From positions 167,501 to 231,500 of the forward strand of contig NC_057372.1 in assembly GCF_016906535.1 (NCBI RefSeq): a DNA stretch of 64,000 nt, in the 5' to 3' direction. Both the position numbers and the translations under genes were made by a program. Under the pieces are notes generated by a model, which was not told the origin of the DNA, did not search any database, and saw only the letters and a program-made list of their open reading frames with translations. This stretch comes from Rhizoctonia solani (taxonomy: Eukaryota; Basidiomycota; Agaricomycetes; Cantharellales; Ceratobasidiaceae). Shown here piece after piece: positions 23,514-34,460 of this stretch; position 1 is the first letter of the stretch, and the number at the start of each line of letters is the position of its first letter.

Positions 23514-25036
23514 TGTTATGGATATGACATTTCTTCTTTAATCTGTACTTATTTTATTAATTACACTAGTAATCTCACAGTAAATAAATGAGATAAAGAT
23601 GCGAACTAAGGTTTTCAAGGTCCCTCTATCCAATAGTGACCTTTACAAAACCTACAAACCTCAGGAATACCCTTAATATGCGATGCCTTTTGCATATATG
23701 CTGTTTTCTCACTCATTTAAATATATATAAATTCAGCTGAGTAGATAAACAGTAACAAGTAATATTTCTCTTGTTTGTAGTATTTATTATTCAAGATTCT
23801 ATCTTGTGGCTACACACAGAGATATTCAGGGTCCCCCCTGTCGCATAGACAAGTGCTCCGGCGCTTAATCAGCCCTTAAGCACCAACGCACTAAATGCGC
23901 CTTTTCTCCATCACCCGGGCATCCCACACTGCCGAATCGCTTGCGCTTAGGTGCGCATGTTTGTGCGCTCCAGAACGCTGGGTCAAACTCCCAAAACGGA
24001 CAACACTTGGCTGAGTTATGCCCCATTTACTGTAAGTACCCAATGCAGAGGTATCCTACCTTTGGGACTGTTTACTCCAAGGATGAAACACTTAGCCTTG
24101 GGACATCTAAGGACCCACACAGGTAAATAATGCCTTGGGGCAAACATTGCCTTGGGGCAAATATTAGGATCTGTTGTTTGTTTACTATGTACCAAAGTAT
24201 TGGCTCCCTCAAGTGTTTCAGTTGCCACATATACCTCCTGTACCCCCTCTTGGTATCAATCATGTATATACTTGTTTGTGCGCCTTCTCAGGGTATAAAA
24301 GGACCCTGTGAAGACGCTTCTAATGCATCCATTTATCCACTCTTATATATTGACATATACACACAAGCCTTTAACAGCTTATCTGCGCATTTACTTTAGT
24401 CATTGACTCACTGTAAATAGCATAGGAGGTTATTCGGCGCACTAAGACCATAGGCCAGTCCCAACAGACACAGGGTAACCTATTAGTGTACTTACTGCAA
24501 CCCTGTGCCCCTTGACTGTCACAGTTGTTGAGTTCAACATTGAGTATAGTGCAACAATACTGTAAGGATTGTTGTGATTGAGTGATAGTGTTTCAATCCA
24601 CCATACCCCCTATATTGTAGATAGCTTCATCTACAATATGTCATAAATCCTAGATATATTTTAGGTAAACCCCATAAGTCTTAAGTCTCACTTAAGCATA
24701 TATAAGTCCTATACTTATTAGGCCAATCCTATAAATCCTGTACATTAGTCAGGTAACCCTCTTACTTAAGGTACTATCCCAGAGACCTTAAGTATACATA
24801 CCCTTGGTCACTTAGGCTTAAGTAACATTAGTCTAAGGTACTATACATAACCAACCACCTGCACTTGATAGTTGCTAGACTATTTGTTAGGAGTTGTTAT
24901 TCCTGATAATCTAGCCTATATTGTGCATATATTCTGTGCATATATTCTGATTCTTAATACTAGTTCTTAGTTATTCTCATATACATTTTGTATATAGTAA
25001 TTCTTTCTTACTCCTGTATTTACACAACTCTTAACA
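23514..25036 (+). mobile_element. LTR-E, long LTR-like repeat
   Basis: TGTTATGGATATGAC...CTCTTAACA, 1.52 kb. It is matched over its length, in reverse, by the interrupted copy at 53020-57557. A TATAAAA box sits near 24295. The 5' flank is an LTR-B remnant, the 3' flank an LTR-D tail. No target duplication matches (GTAAT against GAGTG), so the flanks have been rearranged. Open frames inside are not supported as genes. Confidence 0.75.
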
Positions 25037-25154
25037 GAGTGCAACATCCCCCAGCAATAATATTATTCATATATCACTGTGCATCACATATACTATATAT
25101 ATCTTTGACAGTGGATATATATGGTAATAACCCCTCCAGATATGGGTTATGACA
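25037..25154 (+). repeat. LTR-D tail fragment
   Basis: Ends GGGTTATGACA like 52570. The same LTR-E/LTR-D junction occurs at 60636/60637. Confidence 0.7.
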
Positions 25155-25304
25155 TAGCTTGCTGCCACCTTACAGCGTGTGGTCATTGTAGTATAGTTGG
25201 TTGTTGTTGTAGGTAGCTTACCCGTTGCCTTAAGCAACTTTTACTTAGTTCCATACAGCTGTAAGCGCCTGCCTCCATGACACCCCCAAAGGACATCTAG
25301 GACA
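25155..25304 (+). repeat. LTR-B 3' fragment
   Basis: Matches the last ~150 bp of LTR-B, ending ACATCTAGGACA. The 5' part is missing. Confidence 0.7.
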
Positions 25305-25945
25305 CCCAATCTTTCCCTTGCTCTCCATTTGGTGATGCAACCACATGATCTTTTAAATGCCAGCTTCACAGGCTTGGACTGGTTATGCAACTCTGCAGGC
25401 TATGTCATACTGCCTCATAATGTATGCAGAGTTATCTAGTAACTAGACAAGATATTAGAACTGTAGTTGGGATACACAATGTTGAAAACAACATTATTAC
25501 CATGCTCTGTGGTCAAGTGCATTGGAAAACAATCCAGGAGCAATAGTGCTGACATATAAGGTCATGAAGGGAGCCAGGCAATGTAGAAGTCATAGCAATT
25601 AAGGACCAAGTTGGTGGTACCTCCCAAGTTGCACTGTGAAAGCAATCATGCCAGAGGGTATTGAGATTGGTGCTATCTTGGAGCCAATGAGGTTTAGCCA
25701 GTGCTGACTTCTTGAAATAATCCATGTGCTTGTTTCAGCTCATATGATGGGTAGGGAGTATTTAGCCAAAGTGCACTAGCGCATGTCCCTGGCCTTAGTA
25801 TACCAGAATCATGTGGGAATGCAAAATAATGATGGAATAGCAACCTCACCTGCTTGTTGAAAGCTTTGTTGATGCCCATGCCTGGTCTAGAATAGATTAT
25901 TCACTGCAATTCTGTAAGTTAATAGGTTTTTGGGGCAACTGCATG
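25305..25945. other. No gene seen
   Basis: About 640 bp, CpG-poor, with only short frames lacking motifs. Confidence 0.4.
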
Positions 25946-26531
25946 TGTTATAGACACACATATACCAAGGGAATTTATTCCTATTTTCTTGGATTTAAAC
26001 AAAGGCAAACAGACAACATTTTTGTTCATGTGGCTTTGGTGCTTAGATCAAATGCTAAGCACCAAGCCATGTCCCCTTCTGTGCTTATTCAGCACACATA
26101 GCCACCTCCACCTATGATGTCTTCATGACACCTCAGTGACACAAATGCATGAGTAAGGCCAACTGCAGAGCAGGGTTCTTATTTAATACAGTATTGCATA
26201 TGACTCATTTGTAATTAGTTCTTGCTTGTAATATATAAGGAGGCCAACCAACCATGGTAACACCCAGGTTGATTACCTCTTGTTGCATCCCCCAATTGTA
26301 CAGGGCCACTAGGGCCAGTAACTACTTAGTACTTAGATACCTAGCCACCACCTTAAGCAGCTTCTTGTTGTACTTAGATAGCTTGTCACTCACTGCCTTA
26401 AGTGGTCTTGTCATTGTAGTATAGCTGGTTGTTGTTGTAGGTAGCTTGCACACTGCCTTATGTGGTTCTTACTTAGATACATCTGGCTGCAAGCACCCAC
26501 CTCCTTGATGTCTGTAAGGACATCTAGGACA
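25946..26531 (+). mobile_element. Solo LTR-B, CpG-decayed
   Basis: Follows the LTR-B pattern from TGTTATAGACAC to ACATCTAGGACA with nearly every CpG changed to TpG or CpA. The flanks (GCATG and GGAAT) do not match. Confidence 0.8.
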
Positions 26532-26681
26532 GGAATGCAACACCTCAGACTATGCTACAGGAGCTATCCTATCTCAGCAGAATAATGAAGGAAAACTATC
26601 CCCTGCAGCATACTTGTCAAAATCACTATCACCTGCAGAAAAGAATTGTGACATTTTTGATAAGGAATTGTTGGCAGTTAT
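26532..26681 (+). pseudogene. Ty3/gypsy RNase H fragment
   Basis: One frame reads TSDYATGAILSQ...YLSKSLSPAEKN...DKELLAVI, the canonical core of the gypsy RNase H domain that degrades RNA in the RNA-DNA hybrid. It begins next to LTR-B and is cut by a mini-element M at 26682. Only ~50 codons remain. Because it abuts LTR-B it could be a remnant of the LTR-B element's pol, but the missing gag, protease and RT make this a guess. Confidence 0.8.
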
Positions 26682-26854
26682 TGTCATAAACAGAGGAAAA
26701 TAGAACTAGCCGGAATTGAACCAGCTTGACCACTAAGCCATAGAGCCCTATTATTCCTCTGCTGACAACCCATGATTACACCTGCTACCCCCCAAATTTG
26801 GGCTTGGGCCAGCATGCAACCACTTGTACTGGTCATGTGACTGTGTCCAGGACA
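26682..26854 (-). repeat. Mini-element M, copy 3
   Basis: 173 bp, nearly identical to the other M copies. The flanks GTTAT and CACAT do not form a target duplication. Truncates the RNase H frame before it. Confidence 0.8.
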
Positions 26855-26911
26855 CACATCAATCTTCTGACCAAGTTGCATCCTAACCTCCACAGACGCA
26901 ACCCTCCCCAG

Positions 26912-27934
26912 TGTCATGACCTTCATTGGCATGACATAATTTTCTACTATTTTCTATCCTTTTTCTGAGATACTTTCCTTTTTTGGTATATATTTATGAC
27001 TCACCAAGATCACGTGACATATTTGATATATGATGTGAAATTGTAATGACTCACTGTTTAGTACTGTTGTTTTTGATGTGGCTTGTCTCATATATTTAAA
27101 CCAGGTCAAGTTGCCGCTAAACAGCAAGACTTGACCTCTTTGTCAATTCATCCTCACTCTTACCTATCTGTCCTAGATGTCTGTTGGGATGTTGAGGGCG
27201 CAGGCACTTGTGGCTGGGTGGTACAAGTGAGAAGACTGCTTAAGGCAGTGACAAACTACCCTACAACAACTAACTAAGTATCTGCAGTGACCAAGGCCCT
27301 ACAGGCAATGACCAGCTATGTAGCTGCTTAACGTGGTGTACAGTATATCTAAGTAACTAAGTGCTTACTGGCCCTAATGGCCTTGTACAGTGGGGTGATG
27401 CAACAAGAGGTAATCAACCTGGGTGTTACCATGGTTGGTTGGCCTCCTTATATATTAGAGAGGTAGACTAGTTACAAATACAATATATGCAATACCATAA
27501 CCAATAAGAACCCCAATCTGCAGTTGGCCTTACTCATGCATGTGTCACTGACATGTCATAGTGATGTCATCAGGTGAAGGTGACTATGTGTGCTGAGTAA
27601 GTGCAGGTGGGAATGTGGCTTGGCACTTAGTGTATGATATAAGTGCCAAGATCACATGATTGAAAATATTGTCTGTTTGTCTTTTTATAAAATCAAGAAA
27701 ATCAGAATAAATCCCCTTGGTATAAGTGTGTCTACAACACTATCCTCCTTGCCCAGGCCCCTAGTTGGCCATTGGTGCATCTCACTTATAAATCATAACC
27801 CAGGCTTTGATTTGACCTCTACCCTAACCATACCCCTTGAGCCTTTGTTGCCCCTCTATCTGTTTCATAGTCCATTGGTGATAGGCCCACAGACTTTAAG
27901 CCCTTGTACCATAGGTCTGAGCTGAGTTGTGACA
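26912..27934 (+). mobile_element. Solo LTR-C interrupted by reverse LTR-B
   Basis: TGTCATGACCTTCATTGGCA...GAGTTGTGACA. Its two parts (26912-27168 and 27745-27934) match the uninterrupted LTR-C at 62246-62693. Contains GATCACGTGACAT near 27007. The outer flanks (CCCAG and ACTTG) show no duplication. Confidence 0.85.
27169..27739 (-). mobile_element. Solo LTR-B, reverse, with CTATC target duplication
   Basis: 571 bp, TGTCCTAGATGTC...CTACAACA on +, flanked by CTATC at 27164-27168 and 27740-27744. Younger than the LTR-C it interrupts. Confidence 0.95.
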
Positions 27935-28739
27935 ACTTGGGTATGGGGGAATAATAAATATTGATTAATAAGTGTTGGCTGAATGTAAACCAGGGGGGTT
28001 GGATTGAATGTTGGGGAAATGTTGGGGGATTTAATTAGCCATGCTGCTCACACCATTTAGTTGAGTGCTGGTTGTCCAAGCCAGGGGGTCTGGACAGGTG
28101 GGATGCAGACAAGTGCATACCGCTGGGACCTGGTTGGATTAGTAGTCCATTGATACAAGGACTAATAATGCAACCAAGGACCAGGACAAGGGATGACTTG
28201 GGAACTGCATGCCATGGAAAAGAACCGCCTTGGTGTGTGGCAGAGGAAAGAAGGGTTGTTCAGGGTAGGTCAGGATGAGGGGCTTGGGGGGAGGGGGGAT
28301 GAGAGTCAGGGGGGAGTGTTTGTAGATGAGAAATAAGAGGATGGGGACAGTAAATTGGTTATATCTCAATATATACTTGACCAGACTAAGGCTTAAAGGT
28401 ATAGAAATGATCCCCTGAGTCTGTAGAAATTTTTAAAAAAATGTTAAAAATTTGCAATTTCAGCAAAAGAGTTGCGTTTGGGCAAGTATTTTGCGATTTT
28501 CTCAATGACCATTGGTCCGATTTAGAAATGGATTGAAGATTTGGATAGAGGTAAGTAATCCGCACCTGCTGACTAAATTTGGCGAATTTGAAATTCAGAC
28601 TAATGGTAAATGTATTGGAAGTCAAGGTAAAGAAAAACAAGTAAAGGGCTTTGGAGACATAAGTGGGGGTATAGCTTAACCTAACCTGACCGTCTCCAGG
28701 CATTGCCCTATGGCATATTCCCTTTTGATTTCAACCCTC
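27935..28739. other. Probable rDNA intergenic spacer; no gene
   Basis: Unique-looking DNA with G-rich then A/T-rich stretches leading to the pyrimidine-rich repeats and the rDNA spacer. No gene recognised. Spacer identity is inferred from position only. Confidence 0.4.
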
Positions 28740-29120
28740 ATTGAATGTACCAGTATTTCCTTTTTAATATTCCCTCTTTAATACTCTTTAATATTCCCCT
28801 CTCTTCAATATCCCCCCTTGCTTAGTATTCCCCCTCCTTTACTATCCCCCCTCTTCAATATCCCCCCTCTTTAGTGTCCCCCCCTCTTTAGTATCCCCCC
28901 TCTTTATTGTTCCCCCCTCTTTGGTATTCCCCACCCCTTTGTTTGCAGCTCCCCCTGAACCCCATTCCCCCTTTGCACACCATGTCCTCCCTTGCCCCTA
29001 TTCCCCTATTCCCCTCCATGGTCACCTCCCCCTTTTTCTGAGAGCCCTCCATACCCCTCCATGGCCTTGGATAGGCCAGATCCCCCTCCCCCCACTCTCC
29101 CCCCCTGCTAATGCGCATAA
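28740..29120 (+). repeat. Pyrimidine-rich degenerate tandem repeat upstream of rDNA
   Basis: A strongly strand-biased C/T tract with imperfect units of the form (C)5-6TCTTTAGTAT at 28790-28930, followed by CCCCCT/CCATGG-rich DNA. It lies directly upstream of the rDNA spacer start, where fungal intergenic spacers often hold short repeats. Confidence 0.65.
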
Positions 29121-29132
29121 AACAGTAATTGT

Positions 29133-30103
29133 TGATTAGTACCTGCTAATCAAAATACCCCAAAAGTCTACTGGGGCGTTTTTCAGCGGAGGGTGTGGGC
29201 CAAATATTCAGGGGGGGTACCCTCAAGTGGGAGAAAAGAAGAAAAGAAAAACACGGTGCAGTAATGCAAAGTGTTTAAGTCTGAGTACCCAATTCGACTG
29301 CTTGCTATAATTAATAACTATTGTTGGATTGCTATTGACTCTTGCAATATGGCTTGAGTCCAGTGGACTTGGTGGCGGTTGAGCTTTGATTTTCGCGGCT
29401 GCTCTCTAATTTAATTTAGATCAATGCACTTGGTTCTGATTAGTTCCTGTTGCTAATGAGATTGGATTTGCTCTGTTGCTGGTTTGAGTCAAGAGTAGCC
29501 AATTGTATGTTTAATTTTGGGAATCCAGGGGGAACTTTGGGATATTGGGGGCTGGTTTCCTTTGAACCAAGCCATTGATGTGCCTGCCTGTCAGGATAGA
29601 CTGGCTTGGGAATAAGGTTGACCGGGTGGGTTTTTAAACACTTTCATTAGTGTTGCCACCCAATACTCAACTCGCAGCGTCCTTGTGTGACGTCTGGGAG
29701 TGGTGTTGATGGATGTGGATTTATTGCCGATGGCTAAACCATTAAGCAATTAATCAATTGAAGTTCCGCCGCGGTCTGGTGTGTCCCTTTGCGGGCGTCG
29801 CCGGCTGTTGGTAGTCTTCACCCAAGAACATGACCTTGGTCCTCTGCGACCAGGAGATTGCTTTCTAGGGATTGTGAGAACGGGGCATTAGGTGCTTTTT
29901 GGATGTTCATCTGTTCCCAAGTACGGGCCGCAAGGCTTTGGAAAGTGGCAGGTGGGTGTTCAAAAGTCCATTTGACGGTTTATTTAAAAAAAATCGCCTT
30001 GTAATGAAAATCAAGCCGCGAGCGGGCGCAAGCCTTAGTAGCGGTCGCGCAGGTGGCTTTGCAATCCTTTGGGGGTGCAGCTCCTGTTGCATTGAGAAAT
30101 AGT
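29133..30103 (+). other. rDNA 5' external transcribed spacer, copy 2 (CpG-decayed)
   Basis: Aligns with 1-971 almost throughout. Most differences are CpG changed to TpG or CpA, for example the first bases CGATTAG to TGATTAG. Some CpG-dense parts (about 29760-29815) are still intact, so decay is partial. Confidence 0.85.
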
Positions 30104-30785
30104 TACCTGGTTGATCCTGCCAGTAGTCATATGCTTGTCTCAAAGAAGATGCATGTCTAAGTATAAACAACTTTGTACTGTGAAACTGCGAATGGCTCAT
30201 TAAATCAGTTATAGTTTATTTGATGGTATCTTACTACATGGATAACTGTGGTAATTCTAGAGCTAATACATGCATCAAAGCCCCAACTCTTGGAAGGGGT
30301 GTATTTATTAGATAAAAAACCAATGCGGTTTGCTGCTCCTTTGGTGATTCATAATAACTTCTTGAATTGCATGGCCTTGTGCCGGCAATGCTTCATTCAA
30401 ATATCTGCCCTATCAACTTTCGATGGTAGGATAGAGGCCTACCATGGTTTCAACGGGTAACGGGGAATAAGGGTTTGATTCCGGAGAGGGAGCCTGAGAA
30501 ACGGCTACCACATCCAAGGAAGGCAGCAGGCGCGCAAATTACCCAATCCCAACACAGGGAGGTAGTGACAATAAATAACAATATAGGGCTCTTTCAGGTC
30601 TTATAATTGGAATGAGTACAATTCAAATCCCTTAACAAGGAACAATTGGAGGGCAAGTCTGGTGCCAGCAGCTGCGGTAATTCCAGCTCCAATAGCGTAT
30701 ATTAAAGTTGTTGCAGTTAAAAAGCTTGTAGTTGAACTTCAGGCCTGGGTGGGTGGTCTGCCTCACGGTATGTACTGTCTGCCTG
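30104..30785 (+). pseudogene. 18S rRNA pseudogene, 5' ~687 nt, truncated by LINE-2a
   Basis: Same start as copy 1. Compared with 972-1658 it has a small deletion in the universally conserved segment after TGTCTCAAAGA (near 30146) and many CpG-to-TpG/CpA changes, including the CAGCCGCGG core read as CAGCTGCGG. The match ends at GCCTG (30781-30785), where LINE-2a begins. Not a functional rRNA gene. Confidence 0.92.
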
Positions 30786-31377
30786 TGGTGTGGGCAATAG
30801 GCTAGGAGTGGTAATCAGACAATAATGAGAGTCTACCTGCTCAAGGTCCCTCTGCATAGGCTGGGAGTGATTTCCCAACCAAACTAAAGGACTCTCAAAT
30901 GATTCTATTGATAAACCTGATACTCAGGGCGTACTAGATTCACAGGTGAATGGATACCCTAAGGGCTATGATGTCTATATTGATAATGGGGCTTATAACC
31001 TTATTGTTAATACATGCAATCCAATGCGCATTGGGAGTGGTAGGGTCATATAGGGACATGGAAGCAAATGCAAGCATTGGGACTGTACAACTTGGTAAAA
31101 ATAATTGGTTAAGGCTTGGCCAATATGCCAAGAACTCTAGAACTGTCACTCTGAATATAATCTGAAACGTTAGCTTGACTGACATAGTGAATGATAGTAC
31201 AGTGACGTAGCATATAATTGGCTCTGCGTCATGTAATTACTTGGCAAAGTCAAAGGATTGGAATACTGTCAACTACTCAATAGGTGGCAAAATTTCAAAC
31301 CTCTAGTGTAATGTGGGGAATTTGAAAGGGCCACGCCTAAATACAATGACCTCATAACAATTCAGCTGAAAAGTTCT

Positions 31378-32529
31378 TGTTGTAGACACATTTGATACCA
31401 CGGAATTTATTCCAATTTTCTCAAATTTAAACAAAGTAGAACAGACAACATTTTCAATCACATGACTTTGGCGCTTATATCATACGCTAAGCGCCTAGCC
31501 ACGTCCCCACCCACGCTTACTCAGCATATGTAGCCACCTCCACCTGTGACATCATCATGACATGTCAGTGACACGTAGGCATGAGTAAGACTGACTGCAG
31601 AGCAGGGTTCTTATTTGTTATAAACCCCCTAAATTATACCACTGGATTCGCCTATTTTTTCTATTATTTTTAGTATTTTTTGCGAACTGATTATCTCATG
31701 TTTTTCGATCACGTGATCTCGGCGCTTATTATGCCGAGATGCCGCGCCGAGATGCCGTGCCAAGGGCGCTTAGGAGAAATCCACGCTTCTGCGCAGCCCG
31801 CAGCACACTTCTCATTTGTTATATGTACTTCTTTTCACACGCACAGACCATGTAAATAGTGCGCCTCTGTCTATATATACAGCAGGGAAATCGCTTGGAA
31901 CCACCAAGTTGATTTTACCTCGTCTCATATTCATTGAGGAGGCATCAGCCAGCTAAGTAGCCGGCCCCCAGAAGTTCAGCTGACGTTATCCCCTATCTTT
32001 ACCTACCACACCTCCAGGCCTCCGGCCCCTTTGTCAGCAGTAGTTAGCAATAGAGCGCCTTAAGCGCTAGTATAGCCTTAGATAAGTTAGATACATACGT
32101 GTGCTTGTAGTAGTACAGCCTTAAGCGCCCACCTCCACTAGCAAGTACCCACCTTACAGTGGTGTACAACATTATTTGATACAATATTTGCATATGATGT
32201 ATTTGTAAATAGCTACTCTCTCTAATATATAAGGAGGCCAACCAACCATGGTAACACCCAGGTCAATTACCTCTTGTTGCATCCACCAGTGTACAAGGGC
32301 CTTATAGCCCAGTAATTACTTAGTTAGCTACTTAGATCTATCCCCACTGCCTTAAGCAGCTTCATTGTTGTACTTAGGTAGCTCATCACCGCCTTAAGCG
32401 GTCTTGACGTTGTAGGATAGCAGCTTGTTGCTGTAGATAGGTCTGTTGTTGCCTTAAGCAACTGTATCTCTTTGTAACCTGTGGCCACAAGCACCATCCC
32501 CCTCAACGCCCTAACAGACGTCTAGGACA
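31378..32529 (+). mobile_element. Solo LTR-B with GTTCT target duplication, holding LTR-A
   Basis: TGTTGTAGACACA...GTCTAGGACA, flanked by GTTCT (31373-31377 and 32530-32534). LINE-2b carries the empty site with a single GTTCT near 40937. Interrupted by LTR-A at 31616-32171. Confidence 0.96.
31616..32171 (+). mobile_element. Solo LTR-A with TTATT target duplication
   Basis: 556 bp, TGTTATAAAC...GTACAACA, flanked by TTATT (31611-31615 and 32172-32176), inside LTR-B. Retains many CpGs, including tandem GCCGAGATGCCG units, so it is fairly young. Confidence 0.95.
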
Positions 32530-32630
32530 GTTCTAAGTCCCAGAGCATTCATAAATGGCCAGGAGGAAAAGCAGTGGTGATTCACCTCACTTTCTCTCAA
32601 GTTATACTTTGCTCTTCTATCAAACTTGCT

Positions 32631-33872
32631 ATGTCTCCTAAGTCTGCTGTTGCCTCCAAGGTTGCCAAACCCCTGGACAACAACACCCCTACCAATACCC
32701 CTGCAAACAAGGTTGCAATGGACGTTGATGAGCCGGCTGTCACCCCTGCGCCTAAGCAAAGGGGTTTGATGGCTGCGCCTGGCACCCTAGGCACATCTGC
32801 AAAGAAAACAAAGACAGGCGCAAAAAAGGCAGACAATAGCAAGGCCCCATGCTACGCCTCCTTGGACAAAGAGGACTTGGAGCAATCCAATTACTACTAC
32901 GTTGGGGGTAAGTCCCTCAAACCCCAATCCCTCAACTTCTATGTAGGAACAGTGGTTGCGTTTCTTGCATACAAGGGCAAGGGACTTGGGACACAGGTGG
33001 CCAAGCTTGAATTGTATTTGGGGCAAAAGGCTACCCATGGGCAGGATTTCATTGGGAACCCAATGTGGGTCAGATGGACAAAGGGGGATAGCAACCAACG
33101 CTTTGGGAACAAGAAGCTCCCAGCATATGCAATGCTTGATAAGGAATGCCAAGCTGTAATAGTCAATGTAAGCAAGGGGTGGATCCCAAGCTACAACATT
33201 GGCTTTGTCTGCAGTTGGCTTATTGACTTTGATGTTGAAGATGTTGACATCAACCTCCTAAAGTTGTTTATTAGATTGAGCTGTGGAACATCCAAGAAAG
33301 TGAGTCAATCTCCTACTATTGGATTAATAGGCAGTTTACTCATCTAATATCTAAACACCTGTTAGCTCTGAGTCACTCCAATGCTGGTCAAACAGTCTAT
33401 TGAGGATTGGAGTAGATGGGAAATGAGGATGATGGGCGCAGGCAACCAAAAGTTGTTGGTGCTACAGCATGGGGAAGCCCTGACCCATCAATTCAACAAT
33501 GGCTCTACCCCCGTTTTGGCTCAAATTAAGGCCTTCAATGGGTGTTATGTATGCTGGGACGGAACAAGCAAACCAGGGGATTGCCACACAGCTGGCAATT
33601 GTATGTTCTTGCAGAAGGCTAACCAATTATGCAAGAAGGCTGGGATTGATCCCATCATTATTGTGGACAAGGTAGCTATTTTGGTTGTTGGAGAGTGTAA
33701 CAAACTCTCCAACAACGCTCAACTCCAACAGCTGGAGACCAAGAATGGAGACCTCCGGAAACAGCTGCAGGAGCTTACAGTACAAGTTGATGCCCTGGAA
33801 AAAAAGGGTAACAACAAGGACAGGTCAACAGGATGGAGAAGAGGGCGGGGTGGTCCCTATGTCAGAGGATAG
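32631..33872 (+). pseudogene. LINE-2a ORF1 (gag-like), probable two exons
   Basis: ATG 32631 (MSPKSAVASK; the same start is seen in copy b at 41040). A low-complexity Lys/Pro/Ala-rich N-terminus (~75 aa) precedes a ~145-aa conserved region of no recognised family. At 33300 a GTGAGT donor begins a 66-nt candidate intron ending TTAG at 33365. The second part holds a Cys/His cluster CYVC...DCH...NC (about 33540-33603), like an expanded zinc knuckle, then a heptad-like Leu/Gln coiled coil (about 33715-33810) and a basic Arg/Gly tail. In the spliced frame one TGA (33369-33371) remains; copy b reads CAA at that codon. Total about 391 residues if spliced. Role inferred: RNA-binding ORF1p. Confidence 0.65.
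33300..33365 (+). other. Candidate intron in LINE-2a ORF1
   Basis: GTGAGT...CTAAT/CTAAA...TTAG, 66 nt, conserved in copy b (41709-41772, 64 nt) despite a length difference. Splicing links both conserved parts in one frame in both copies; read-through stops within the intron. Confidence 0.55.
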
Positions 33873-33885
33873 ACCTCTTTAATCT

Positions 33886-34455
33886 TGTTGTAGACACAGT
33901 CGATACCAGGGAATTTATTCCCATTTTCTTGGATTTAAACAAAGACAAACAGACAACATTTCCAATCACGTGACTTTGGCGCTTATATCATACGCTAAGC
34001 GCCAAGCCACGTCCCCACCTGCGCTTACCTCAGCATACGTAGCCACCTCCACCTGATGACATCACTATGACATGTCAGTGACACGTATACATGAGTAAGG
34101 CCAACTGCGGATTGGGGTTCTTATTTGATACGGTATTGCATATAATTGTATTTGTAATTAGGTAGCTCTGTAATATATAAGGAGGCCAACCAACCATGGT
34201 AACACCCAGGTCAATTACCTCTTGTTGCACTCCATACATTGTACAAGGCCTTACAGCCAGCAAACACTTAGATACACGCCGTAAGTGTTGCCCTCACTGT
34301 ACTTAGGTAGCTTGTTGACGCCTTATAGCGTCTGGTTGCTGTAGTTAGTTAGATTGTTGTTGTAGGTAGACCCCTCACCGCCTTACACGGTTTATACTTA
34401 GCTCTACGGCCACAAGCACCCGCTGCCTTGACACCCCTTAAGGACATCTAGGACA
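33886..34455 (+). mobile_element. Solo LTR-B with AATCT target duplication
   Basis: 570 bp, TGTTGTAGACACAG...ACATCTAGGACA, flanked by AATCT (33881-33885 and 34456-34460), just after the ORF1 stop of LINE-2a. LINE-2b lacks an insertion at this point (about 50258). Confidence 0.96.
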
Positions 34456-34460
34456 AATCT

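Larger units (their letters stand above)
30786..32630 (+). other. LINE-2a 5' untranslated region, interrupted by LTR-B
   Basis: 30786-31377 and 32530-32630 align with copy b 40350-41039. No gene is supported here; short frames differ between copies. Confidence 0.7.

Noticed and set aside
23514..25036. Protein-coding gene inside LTR-E (frames near 23941-24399)
   Set aside because: The equivalent frames are broken in the reverse copy at 53020-57557 and there is no domain. Treated as LTR sequence.
26912..27934. Target duplication for the outer LTR-C
   Set aside because: CCCAG and ACTTG do not match; no duplication claimed.
28386..28703. Minus-strand protein of ~105 aa
   Set aside because: Low-complexity frame in spacer-like DNA with no motif or paralogue.
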